This document shows positions 14,435 through 22,784 of a stretch of 37,608 bases of DNA, piece after piece (positions within the stretch are counted from its first letter, which is position 1; every line of letters starts with the position of its first letter). Source of the DNA: Bacilli bacterium. Lineage in GTDB: Bacteria > Bacillota_I > Bacilli_A > RF39 > UBA660. The notes beneath the pieces were generated by a model. The model saw only the letters and a program-made list of their open reading frames with translations, did no database searches and was not told the origin of the DNA. The position numbers and the translations under genes are program-made. The DNA is taken from contig JAFXTH010000009.1 of assembly GCA_017525035.1 (NCBI GenBank), forward strand, positions 1 through 37,608, read 5' to 3'.

Positions 14435-16012
14435 GTGTCATATTTTGATTTATGGTTTGCTTTTTTATTCGTACCAGTAGTTGTATTAATATTCCTACTT
14501 GTACCTAAGAAAGCAAAACCATATATTTTATTATTTGCTAGTTATGCAATATTTTTTATGGTAAGTAATTTCCTTATCATATTTTTATTGCTATCTACAA
14601 TATCTATATTTCTTGCAGGAAAGAAGTTTAAAAAACTCGATGGTGAAAAAGCCAAAGAGTTAGAAAAAGAAGATATAGATAAAAAACTTATTAAAGAAAA
14701 ATATAAGAAAAAGAAGAAACATATTTTAGTGTTAGTAATACTATTTAATATTTCTTTTCTATTTGTATTTAAGTATTTAAAGTTTTTTACTATTAATTTA
14801 AATGCAATACTTAAAGTATTTAAATTAGAAGAATTATCTATTATTAGTTTAATAGCTCCTTTAGGAATATCTTATTATACTTTAAAAGCTATATCTTATG
14901 TTGTTGATACTTATAATGGAAAGATTGAAGCAGATGACAATTTTGTTAGGCTTGCTTTGTATGTGTCATTTTTTCCACAAATTATGGAAGGACCAATATC
15001 AACTTATAGTGAAACAGCAGAACAAATATATAATGCTTCTAAAGTAACTTATCATAACTTTTGTTATGGATACCAAAGAATCTTATTTGGATTTTTTAAA
15101 AAATTAATTATTGTTGATAGATTAAATATTTTAGTTAAACAAGTATTTAATAATTATATGAGTTTTAATGGATTATCTATCTTAATTGGAATTATATCTT
15201 ATACGATGCTTCTTTATATGGAGTTTTCAGGTACTATGGATGTAGTACTAGGTATTGGAGATATATTTGATATTAAGATTCCAGAAAACTTTAGACAGCC
15301 ATTCTTTTCAAAAAATATAACTGACTTTTGGAGTAGGTGGCATATTAGTTTAGGTCATTTCTTAAAAGATTATGTATTCTATCCAGTATCTTTATCTAAA
15401 CCGTTAAAAAAATTATCAGTTAGTTTAAGAAAAAAGTTAAGTGCACATTATAGTTCATTAATAGCAGGTGGTATTGCACTTTTCTGTGTATGGTTTTTAA
15501 ATGGATTATGGCATGGAGCAGGATGGCCATTCTTATTCTTTGGAATGTATCATTTTGTTTTAATACTTATGGGTAATATATTTGAACCATTAATTATTAA
15601 GATATGTGCTAAATTAAAGATAAATAGAGAAAGTAAGAAGTACTATGGATTCCAAATTGTCAAAACATCACTTTTGGTATTTATTGGTGAAATGTTCTTT
15701 AGAGCTGATACTGTAAGAGATGGACTTAGAATGCTAAAGATTATGTTTACTAAGATGTTTGTACTTTCTAAGAATGAATTTTACTATTTTGGCTTAGATA
15801 TGTTTGATGTAGCATTAATCTTTATTGGATTAATAGTAGTATTAGTAATAAGTATTTTAAAAGAAAATAATGTTAATGTAAGAGATGAAGTAGAGAAGAA
15901 ACACATTATAGTTAGATGGGCAATTTATTATTTGTTAATTCTTTCTATTATTGTATTAGGAGCATATGGGCCAACTTACGCACCAGTTGATCCAATATAT
16001 GCTGATTTTTAG
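14435..16012 (+). CDS. dltB: DltB-like MBOAT acyltransferase
   Basis: This 525-residue polytopic membrane protein has about ten helices. It carries the MBOAT signature: FWSRWHISL (H303) and the catalytic histidine H360 in NGLWHGAGW. DltB takes the aminoacyl group from the loaded carrier at the cytoplasmic face and passes it across the membrane toward teichoic acid. A long Lys/Glu-rich insertion at about 63-96 lies between the second and third hydrophobic regions and is larger than I expect for DltB. The start is GTG 14435, one base after the dltC stop, with AGAGGAA eight bases upstream. Confidence 0.93.
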   Translation: MSYFDLWFAFLFVPVVVLIFLLVPKKAKPYILLFASYAIFFMVSNFLIIFLLLSTISIFLAGKKFKKLDGEKAKELEKEDIDKKLIKEKYKKKKKHILVLVILFNISFLFVFKYLKFFTINLNAILKVFKLEELSIISLIAPLGISYYTLKAISYVVDTYNGKIEADDNFVRLALYVSFFPQIMEGPISTYSETAEQIYNASKVTYHNFCYGYQRILFGFFKKLIIVDRLNILVKQVFNNYMSFNGLSILIGIISYTMLLYMEFSGTMDVVLGIGDIFDIKIPENFRQPFFSKNITDFWSRWHISLGHFLKDYVFYPVSLSKPLKKLSVSLRKKLSAHYSSLIAGGIALFCVWFLNGLWHGAGWPFLFFGMYHFVLILMGNIFEPLIIKICAKLKINRESKKYYGFQIVKTSLLVFIGEMFFRADTVRDGLRMLKIMFTKMFVLSKNEFYYFGLDMFDVALIFIGLIVVLVISILKENNVNVRDEVEKKHIIVRWAIYYLLILSIIVLGAYGPTYAPVDPIYADF

Positions 16013-16020
16013 GAGGGGTT

Positions 16021-16950
16021 ATGAAGAATTTATTTAAAAGTATTTGTTTTATCTTAATTTTTCTAGTTCTTCTATCAGTATCAGTATTTATTCTCTTACC
16101 AAAACAAAATTTATTTAAATATAGTTTCCTTAACTTCTTGGATTATGAAATCCTAGAAGAAGAGGATAATAAAGTAGACGTTTTATTTGTAGGTGATAGT
16201 CTAGTCTATAACTCTGTATCACCAATGGAAATATGGAATGAATTTGGTATAACATCATTTGACTGTTCAACACCAGCACAGCTTACGGAAACAAGTTATG
16301 AATATATTAAAATAGCAGTTGAAAGACAACACCCAAAAGTAATATTTTTGGAGGCTAACGTTTTATTCCGTGATCCAAAAAATAGAACTAGTGAAAGAAA
16401 ATTAAAAGATTTTTATGATAGATATTCCATATTAGATGATTATCATGATAATTGGAAAGACTTATTAGAATATGGAAAACCACTTAATGTTAATAAAGGT
16501 TATTATTATGTTAATAGAGTAAATAAAGCAGAAGTATTTAATTATATGCAGAATAGACATAAGTCTATTAAAATACCTAAAGTTAATGTTTTATATTTTG
16601 AAAAAATATTAGACATATGTAGAGAAAATAATATTAAACTTATCTTATTTGGAATTCCAAGTATGAAAAGTTGGAGTTATGAAAAAGATAGAATGGCTAC
16701 TGCTTTTGCAGAAGAATATAATCTAGAGTTTATTGATCTTAACTTAGTTGAAGAAATAAGAATCGATTGGAGAACTGAAACAAAGGATGAAGGAAGTCAC
16801 TTAAATTATGAAGGCGCAAAAAAAGTTTCCAGTTATTTAGGAAACTATATTAAACAAAATAATTTAGTTACTTCACATAAAGATGATCCAAACTATGATG
16901 ATTGGAATGAATCATATAGAAAGTATTCTAAACAATTACAATTCTATTAA
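16021..16950 (+). CDS. dltD: DltD-like SGNH-fold protein
   Basis: The 309-residue protein has an N-terminal membrane helix (about 5-27) and an outside SGNH-like domain. The nucleophile motif is VLFVGDSLVYNS with Ser60, and the C-terminal acid/His block is KDEGSHLNYEG around residues 255-264. DltD acts outside the membrane in the last step of transferring the amino acid to lipoteichoic acid. It is shorter than B. subtilis DltD (about 390 residues) and closer in size to compact DltD-like members. A strong AGGAGGGG site and an 8-base gap place it in the same operon. Its last 15 bases overlap the end of the convergent acpS gene, and no terminator is visible between them. Confidence 0.85.
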   Translation: MKNLFKSICFILIFLVLLSVSVFILLPKQNLFKYSFLNFLDYEILEEEDNKVDVLFVGDSLVYNSVSPMEIWNEFGITSFDCSTPAQLTETSYEYIKIAVERQHPKVIFLEANVLFRDPKNRTSERKLKDFYDRYSILDDYHDNWKDLLEYGKPLNVNKGYYYVNRVNKAEVFNYMQNRHKSIKIPKVNVLYFEKILDICRENNIKLILFGIPSMKSWSYEKDRMATAFAEEYNLEFIDLNLVEEIRIDWRTETKDEGSHLNYEGAKKVSSYLGNYIKQNNLVTSHKDDPNYDDWNESYRKYSKQLQFY

Positions 16951-17292
16951 TACAATAGAAGTGGTAAAATTATCATCATGGGAGATTGATACACTTATAT
17001 TGTTGTTTGCATATAAACTATTTAGTTCATTATGAAGAACTATGTATGGAGCGTTATTCTCATCATGTATTATTTCAATATCTTTTAAGGAATAATTATT
17101 TATTCCTTTTTTTATTGCTTTTAAGAAAGCCTCTTTAGAACAAAATATGCCTGCAATAGTGCCATTGTAGTTATCTTTACTTTTTATATATTCTATTTCT
17201 TGTTCTGTAAAAGTATTATTCATAAAAGTTTCATTTTCTTTAATTTTTTCAAATCTATTATTATTTAGTAAATCTATTCCTACTGAATACAT
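16936..17292 (-). CDS. acpS: Holo-acyl-carrier-protein synthase (AcpS)
   Basis: A 118-residue AcpS-type phosphopantetheinyl transferase. The two metal and CoA-binding motifs are present: GIDL with D7 and CSKEAFLKAIKKG with E54. Typical family strands follow (DIEIIHDENNAPYIV, SVSISHDDNF). It moves phosphopantetheine from CoA onto the serine of carrier proteins. It is encoded convergent to the dlt-like operon, overlapping dltD by 15 bases, which suggests it serves the DltC-like carrier. It could equally be the cell's only AcpS for fatty-acid synthesis. GGAAGTGAT precedes ATG 17292. Confidence 0.92.
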   Translation of the reverse strand: MYSVGIDLLNNNRFEKIKENETFMNNTFTEQEIEYIKSKDNYNGTIAGIFCSKEAFLKAIKKGINNYSLKDIEIIHDENNAPYIVLHNELNSLYANNNISVSISHDDNFTTSIVLIEL

Positions 17293-17311
17293 ATTATCAC
17301 TTCCAGTATTT

Positions 17312-17317
17312 ATTATA
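17312..17317 (-). promoter_or_regulatory. -10 box of acpS
   Basis: The minus strand reads TATAAT 19 bases before the acpS start, with no TG extension and no clear -35. Confidence 0.45.
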
Positions 17318-17355
17318 CTATAAAAGATTTAAAAAGCGATATACTACGTATTTTA

Positions 17356-17384
17356 TTGCAAATTCAAACGTTTTGTTGTATAAT
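17356..17384 (+). promoter_or_regulatory. Promoter of the orphan gene at 17407
   Basis: TTGCAA (17356-17361), 17 bases, TATAAT (17379-17384). It closely resembles the promoter at 9461-9489. Confidence 0.75.
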
Positions 17385-17406
17385 AGCCACACAAGAGGGG
17401 ACTATT

Positions 17407-18342
17407 ATGAGTAGATACGAAGAGGATGAGAGAAAAATAGACGAAATGTTTGAACTATCTAGTGCAATTATGCGTCAATATGACTTATTAACTGATACAG
17501 AACTTTTATGTGGAATAGGTAGTAAAGAATATGAAACAGTTGTTAGAAATATTACAATTGCTAGTGAGTTGGATGATGAGTTAAAAGCGGCTTTATACAA
17601 AGATACTAAATTGGCAATAAGATTTAGAGATGGTGTTTTTGCAAGAGGAGATACAAGAAACGTTGGAATAATGTCTAATGATTATGTTTTAACTGATCAA
17701 ATTTATTATTCTGCTAAAAGTAATGATTATGATTTATTAAATGATTATGGAAGAGTATTATGTGATAAAGAAACATTCCTTGAAAGAGAATATTATCCAT
17801 CTGTTAGAACATTAAGAATGAAGGGTGCGTTGACTACACTTCATCAAAAAACATATATTAGAATTCTTGATGATGAAATTGCAAGAACAGAAGATCCTGT
17901 TATGAAAAGAGCTCTAATAGATGAAAAAAATTCCACATTAATGTTAAATCCTCAATTAGAAAGTTGGTATTTCTTCTTATTTAAAAGAGATGAAGCTTTA
18001 TGTGTTGAAGATGACGAAACAATTGCAAAAGCAATCGGTGTTGATATAAAGGCATATAAAAGATTTAAAACAAAATTCTTTGAAGAACAAGTTGATGAGA
18101 TAGAGGATAGATTGGTAGAAAAAGATTCTGATGCAAAACGTCCTGAAAAATTACTTATAAATAAATTGAAACTAATAAGTGCTTTGGCACATTTAGATGC
18201 TGATGCAGTAAGTAAAAAATACAATGACTTTTATTCAAATATATTCTCAGGGGATGTTAATAATAAAGGTGTACAAGCTGCAACGGTTGATAATGGATAT
18301 TCCGAGTATCCTGAGTATCTTAAAAGATTAGCAATGAAATGA
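17407..18342 (+). CDS. Hypothetical cytosolic protein, 311 aa
   Basis: No family recognised. ATG 17407 follows an AGAGGGG site; earlier in-frame starts fall in the promoter. The product is soluble, strongly charged and predicted helical almost throughout, with no signal or membrane segment. It opens SRYEEDERKIDEMFELSS, and a block near residue 135-200 (RTLRMKGALTTLHQK, then ILDDEIARTEDP) is rich in Arg/Asp/Glu. It stops with TGA. Single-gene unit between acpS and rlmN. Promoter and ribosome site parallel those of the gene at 9514, hinting at shared expression control. Confidence 0.8.
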   Translation: MSRYEEDERKIDEMFELSSAIMRQYDLLTDTELLCGIGSKEYETVVRNITIASELDDELKAALYKDTKLAIRFRDGVFARGDTRNVGIMSNDYVLTDQIYYSAKSNDYDLLNDYGRVLCDKETFLEREYYPSVRTLRMKGALTTLHQKTYIRILDDEIARTEDPVMKRALIDEKNSTLMLNPQLESWYFFLFKRDEALCVEDDETIAKAIGVDIKAYKRFKTKFFEEQVDEIEDRLVEKDSDAKRPEKLLINKLKLISALAHLDADAVSKKYNDFYSNIFSGDVNNKGVQAATVDNGYSEYPEYLKRLAMK

Positions 18343-18375
18343 TAAATTAGAAAATATCTAATTTATCTTTTTTTT
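18341..18375 (+). terminator. Terminator of the 311-aa gene
   Basis: An 11-bp perfect stem, GATAAATTAGA with TCTAATTTATC, and a 5-base loop, then eight T. It overlaps the stop codon. Confidence 0.9.
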
Positions 18376-18385
18376 ATGTTAAATA

Positions 18386-18394
18386 TGTTATAAT
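18386..18394 (+). promoter_or_regulatory. Extended -10 promoter of the rlmN operon
   Basis: TGTTATAAT, 24 bases before the rlmN start and 11 bases after the terminator T-run. Confidence 0.65.
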
Positions 18395-18417
18395 AATGAT
18401 ATAAGTGGAAGTGTAAT

Positions 18418-19440
18418 ATGAAAAACATATATGATATGACAATTGAACAATTAGAAGATTACTTTCTAGGTATTGGGGAAAAGAAATTTAAAGCTTTGCA
18501 ATTATATAGTTGGTTATATGAGAAAAGAATAAATTCCTTTGATGAAATTACTGATATTAAAAAAGTAGTTGTGGATAAGCTTAAAGAAGATTTCACACTT
18601 GATAAACTTAAAGTTCTTAAAGTTGAAAGAGATGAACTTGTTAATAAGTATTTATTTGAACTTCATGATGGAGCTTTAGTAGAAAGCGTTCTAATGAGAC
18701 ATGATTATGGTACTAGTATATGTGTATCTAGTCAGGTTGGATGTAACATGGGATGTAAGTTTTGTGAAAGTGGAAGACTTAAGAAAGTAAGAGACTTACA
18801 AGCTTATGAGATTGTACTTCAACTTTTAGAAGTTGAAAAAGATATAAAAGAAAGAATTACTCATGTAGTTATAATGGGGATTGGAGAACCATTTGATAAT
18901 TATTTAAATGTTACAAATTTCATTAAAATAATTAATCATCCGAAAGGTTTATCGATTGGATCTAGACATATTACAGTGTCAACATCAGGTATTGTTCCGA
19001 AGATACTAGAGTTTGCTGATTTCCCTTATCAAGTTAATCTTGCTGTTAGCTTACATGCTCCAAATGATAAGTTAAGAGATGAGATAATGCCAATAAATAA
19101 AGCATACAAGATTAAAGATATTATGGATGCTTTAAAAATATATTATAAAAAGACAAATAGAAGAATAACGTTTGAGTATATAATGCTTGATGGAATTAAT
19201 GATAAAGAAGAAAATGCTCAAGAATTGTGTAGATTATTAAAGGGGTTAAACTGCTATGTTAACTTAATTCCTTATAATGAAACTAATAATATTCAATATA
19301 AAAGAAGTAAAAACGATAATATTTTGAAATTTTATGATATAATTAAAAAGAATAACATAGGTGTTACTATTAGACGTGAATTTGGTTCTAATATTAGTGC
19401 AGCGTGTGGACAGCTTAGAAGTAAGAGGGAGGAACTATGA
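18418..19440 (+). CDS. rlmN: 23S rRNA/tRNA adenine-C2 methyltransferase RlmN
   Basis: This 340-residue radical SAM enzyme has its cluster motif CNMGCKFC (C109, C113, C116) and the second catalytic cysteine C330 in AACGQL near the C-terminus, which forms the methyl-transfer intermediate. It methylates A2503 of 23S rRNA and A37 of some tRNAs at C2, tuning ribosome function. GGAAGTG precedes ATG 18418. The stop overlaps the start of prpC by four bases (ATGA), so the two are coupled. The order rlmN-prpC-prkC-rsgA-rpe is the standard one in many Firmicutes. Confidence 0.97.
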   Translation: MKNIYDMTIEQLEDYFLGIGEKKFKALQLYSWLYEKRINSFDEITDIKKVVVDKLKEDFTLDKLKVLKVERDELVNKYLFELHDGALVESVLMRHDYGTSICVSSQVGCNMGCKFCESGRLKKVRDLQAYEIVLQLLEVEKDIKERITHVVIMGIGEPFDNYLNVTNFIKIINHPKGLSIGSRHITVSTSGIVPKILEFADFPYQVNLAVSLHAPNDKLRDEIMPINKAYKIKDIMDALKIYYKKTNRRITFEYIMLDGINDKEENAQELCRLLKGLNCYVNLIPYNETNNIQYKRSKNDNILKFYDIIKKNNIGVTIRREFGSNISAACGQLRSKREEL

Positions 19441-20177
19441 AGACATTTTATTTAACAGATGCAGGTAAAGTAAGATCTCACAATGAAGATAGTGTAATAA
19501 TCACTAAGAATCAAAGTGGAGATTATTTGATGGCAGTTGCTGATGGAATGGGTGGCCATTCTGCTGGTGAGATTGCATCAAGTATAGTTGTTAGTCATAT
19601 TAGTAAGTGCTTTAATGAATCATTCTGCAATATGGAAAAATCAAAAGCAGTTAACTGGATGCGCGAAATGGCAACAGAAGTTAATGATTTGATATTTAGT
19701 TATGCTAAAGATCATCCTGAAAGCAAAGGAATGGGTACTACTTTAGTTATGGCTTTAGTAACTACTGATTATGTATTAATTGGTAACATAGGGGATTCTT
19801 CCGGTTTTGTAGTTAAAGATTTAGAAATGCACAAAGTTACTTATGACCACACACTAGTTAACTTACTTTTAAAAGCTGGTGAATTAACTCCAGAAGAAGC
19901 AAAAGATCATCCTAAAAAGAATGTTCTTATGAAAGCTCTTGGAGCTAATAATCCAATAGATATTGATATCTTTGATTGTGATATGGATATTAGTTCAATT
20001 CTTTTATGTAGTGATGGACTTACATCTATGTTGGAAGAAGAACAAATAGAAAAAGTATTATTAAGTGATTTAGAAATAGAAGATAAAGTTATTAAACTTA
20101 TTAGAAAGAGTAATAATCGTGGGGGGACAGATAATATTTCTATTGCATACTTAGAATTTTCAGAAAGTGGTGATTAG
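19437..20177 (+). CDS. prpC: PP2C-type serine/threonine phosphatase PrpC
   Basis: A 246-residue PPM/PP2C phosphatase with the metal-binding motifs in order: RSHNED (to D18), VADGMGGH (D36), GDSS, SDGL and the terminal GGTDNIS. It removes phosphate from substrates of the kinase PrkC encoded directly after it, and from the kinase itself. It is cytosolic with no membrane segment. It overlaps rlmN at the start, and the kinase begins three bases after its stop, so the opposing enzymes are made together. Confidence 0.96.
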   Translation: MKTFYLTDAGKVRSHNEDSVIITKNQSGDYLMAVADGMGGHSAGEIASSIVVSHISKCFNESFCNMEKSKAVNWMREMATEVNDLIFSYAKDHPESKGMGTTLVMALVTTDYVLIGNIGDSSGFVVKDLEMHKVTYDHTLVNLLLKAGELTPEEAKDHPKKNVLMKALGANNPIDIDIFDCDMDISSILLCSDGLTSMLEEEQIEKVLLSDLEIEDKVIKLIRKSNNRGGTDNISIAYLEFSESGD

Positions 20178-20179
20178 CG

Positions 20180-21928
20180 TTGTTTACAAAGGGGCAAATG
20201 ATTAATGATCGTTATGAAGTTATAAAAAGTATAGGTGAATGTGGAATGGCAAACGTTTATCTAGCAAATGATACGTTTCTAGATAGAAAAGTTGCTGTTA
20301 AGATATTAAGAGGAGATTTATCTACTGATGAGAAGTTTATTCGTAGATTTCAAAGAGAAGCTTATGCAGCTTCAGCTTTATCTCATCCTAATATAGTAGA
20401 GATGTATGATGTTGGTGAAGATAATGGAACATACTTCATCGTAATGGAATACATTGAAGGAAGAACATTAAAACAACTTCTAAAAAAACGTGGAAGTTTA
20501 ACTTCTCCAGAAGTTGTTGATATAATGCTTCAATTAACAGATGGTATTGCACATGCACATGATATGTATATAATACATAGAGATTTGAAACCTCAGAATA
20601 TTATGATTTCTGATGATGGAAAAATAAAGATTACAGATTTTGGTATTGCAATGGCGATGAATTCAACTCAAGTAACTCAAACAAATTCAGTTATGGGCTC
20701 AGTTCATTATTTACCACCAGAACAAGCTAGTGGTAAAGGTTCTACTATTAAATCTGATATATATTCAATGGGTATTATGTTATTTGAGTTATTAACAGGT
20801 AAACTTCCATTTAAGGGAGAAAATGCTGTTGAAATAGCCTTAAAACATATGAAAGATGATATTCCTAGTGTTAGAAAGCTTAATCCTAATGTTCCACAAA
20901 GTTTGGAAAACATAGTATTAAAAGCTACTGCTAAGAATCCTAAGAATAGATATGATGATGTTAGGGAAATGTATAATGATTTAAAGGTTTGCTTAAATGA
21001 TGAAAATCTAAATCAAGAACCTTATGTATATAAATATCCTGAACATGATCCAGATGAAAAGGAACCTGTATTAAAAGAAGTAAAAGATGAAAAAGAATCA
21101 AAGAAAGTTGCTAAGAAAGTTGAAGAACCAAAAAAGAAAACATCTTTCTCAACAATAATAATCGTATTCTTAGTAATTGTTTTATTAGCAGGTGTTGGAG
21201 CATTGTTATTTATACTATATCCAACATTCAAAGGTAGCGATAACGTTAAGATACCTGATGTATCAGGACTTTCTGTTGTAGAAGCTGAAAAAGTACTTAC
21301 TGGTGAAGGCTTTATAGTAGCAGATGAAACTGAAAAAGTTGTAAATGATAAATATGAAGCAGGCATAGTTGTTGATACAAATCCTAAGATTGGTAGAACA
21401 AGAGCAAAAGGAACAAAGATAACACTTGTTGAATCAATTGGTAAAAATGAAACATACAAGATAGAAAATTATGTAGGTCAAAATTATATTAAAGTTCAAA
21501 CAATGCTTGAGACAAAATACAAGATGAAAGTTAAAATAGAGAAAAAGGATGTTGAACTTAAAGAAAATCAAGACCTTGATAATATAATTGAACAAAGTAT
21601 TAAGCCTGATGAAGAAATAATTATTTCAGAGGATAATCCTAAAACGATTATTCTATATATTCCAAATGCTTATGATAAATATCCAGACTTTGTTGGAGAA
21701 GGATGGTCAGTTGAGGCAGTACAAGAATTTGCTGAAAACAACGAAATCAACTTATATATAAGTTATGTTGAATCAAGTGAATATCCAGTTGGAACAATTA
21801 TCAAACAAAGTAGAGAAAAAGATAGTAAGATTGTAAGTGGAGCATCATTTACAATTACAGTTACTAAAAAACCAACTCCAAAGGTTGAAGAACCAGAAGA
21901 AGAGGAACAAAATCAAGATAATCAATAA
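20180..21928 (+). CDS. prkC: PASTA-domain serine/threonine kinase PrkC
   Basis: A 582-residue membrane kinase. The start is TTG 20180: GTGGTGAT lies six bases upstream and the protein then begins MFTKGQMINDRYEV like its relatives. The kinase domain (about 10-270) has K41, HRDLKPQN with D135, and DFG at D153. The Gly-rich loop reads IGECGMA, with Cys21 where the second glycine normally is. A Lys/Glu-rich linker leads to one membrane helix (about 324-347) and roughly three outside PASTA repeats (about 356-422, 423-500, 503-568), which bind muropeptides. It coordinates wall synthesis and growth. IreB, a known substrate of this kinase class, is encoded at 26532. Confidence 0.96.
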   Translation: MFTKGQMINDRYEVIKSIGECGMANVYLANDTFLDRKVAVKILRGDLSTDEKFIRRFQREAYAASALSHPNIVEMYDVGEDNGTYFIVMEYIEGRTLKQLLKKRGSLTSPEVVDIMLQLTDGIAHAHDMYIIHRDLKPQNIMISDDGKIKITDFGIAMAMNSTQVTQTNSVMGSVHYLPPEQASGKGSTIKSDIYSMGIMLFELLTGKLPFKGENAVEIALKHMKDDIPSVRKLNPNVPQSLENIVLKATAKNPKNRYDDVREMYNDLKVCLNDENLNQEPYVYKYPEHDPDEKEPVLKEVKDEKESKKVAKKVEEPKKKTSFSTIIIVFLVIVLLAGVGALLFILYPTFKGSDNVKIPDVSGLSVVEAEKVLTGEGFIVADETEKVVNDKYEAGIVVDTNPKIGRTRAKGTKITLVESIGKNETYKIENYVGQNYIKVQTMLETKYKMKVKIEKKDVELKENQDLDNIIEQSIKPDEEIIISEDNPKTIILYIPNAYDKYPDFVGEGWSVEAVQEFAENNEINLYISYVESSEYPVGTIIKQSREKDSKIVSGASFTITVTKKPTPKVEEPEEEEQNQDNQ

Positions 21929-21936
21929 GGAGAAAT

Positions 21937-22776
21937 ATGAAAGGACAAATAGTAAAAATACTTAGTAATTTATATTTTGTTAATTGTGATAATACTATTT
22001 ACGAATGTCACAGTAGAGGTGTTTTTAGAAATATGAAGATAACTCCTGTAGTAGGTGACTATTGTATTATTGATAAAGATGACAAATATATATTAGAAAT
22101 ATTACCAAGAAAGAATTTCTTAATACGTCCTTTCGTAGCAAACGTAGATCAAGGACTTATAGTAACAAGTTTAAAAACTCCAGACTTTTCCACAAATCTT
22201 CTTGATAAATTAATACTTATTATGGAAATAAATAAAATAAAACCAATAATATGTATTACTAAAGAAGATCTTATTGAGGAAGAAGATAAACAAAAAATAA
22301 AAGAGATTTTAGATTATTATAAGAAAATTGGTTATGATGTATATTACAATTACGAAATAGATAAGATTAAATCTATATTTAAAGACAAGACTACAGTGTT
22401 TACAGGACAGACTGGCGCTGGTAAGTCTAGTCTTTTTAATAGATTAGATTCTAGTTTGAATTTTGATGTAGGTGAAGTATCTCTTGCCTTAGGAAGAGGA
22501 AAACACACAACAAGATTTGTTGAACTAATATCATTATTTGATGGTAAATTAGTAGATACTCCAGGATTTTCTAATATAGATTTATCTATTTATGATAAAG
22601 AAACAATTAAGAATGCATTCGTTGAGTTCAAAGATTATACATGCAAATATAGAGATTGTATGCATACTAATGAAGGTATTAATGAATGCATGGTTAAGAA
22701 AGCAGTTAATGATAATTTAATACTATTATCAAGATATGAAAATTATATTAAGTTTTTAAATCATGATAAAGATTAG
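21937..22776 (+). CDS. rsgA: Ribosome small-subunit GTPase RsgA
   Basis: A 279-residue circularly permuted GTPase. An N-terminal OB-fold (about 1-65) precedes TKED (G4, about 108-111), then GQTGAGKSS (G1, about 157-165) and DTPGF (G3, about 207-211). A C-terminal zinc site follows with C236, C241, H243 and C251. It assists late 30S maturation and is released by GTP hydrolysis. AAGGAG precedes ATG 21937, eight bases after the prkC stop. The order of motifs (G4 before G1) is diagnostic. Confidence 0.97.
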   Translation: MKGQIVKILSNLYFVNCDNTIYECHSRGVFRNMKITPVVGDYCIIDKDDKYILEILPRKNFLIRPFVANVDQGLIVTSLKTPDFSTNLLDKLILIMEINKIKPIICITKEDLIEEEDKQKIKEILDYYKKIGYDVYYNYEIDKIKSIFKDKTTVFTGQTGAGKSSLFNRLDSSLNFDVGEVSLALGRGKHTTRFVELISLFDGKLVDTPGFSNIDLSIYDKETIKNAFVEFKDYTCKYRDCMHTNEGINECMVKKAVNDNLILLSRYENYIKFLNHDKD

Positions 22777-22784
22777 GAGGGTTT

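Noticed and set aside
21022-21459. Minus-strand open frame of 145 codons inside prkC
   Set aside because: Low-complexity Ser/Thr/Phe composition from reading the complement of Lys/Glu-rich codons; no start signal.
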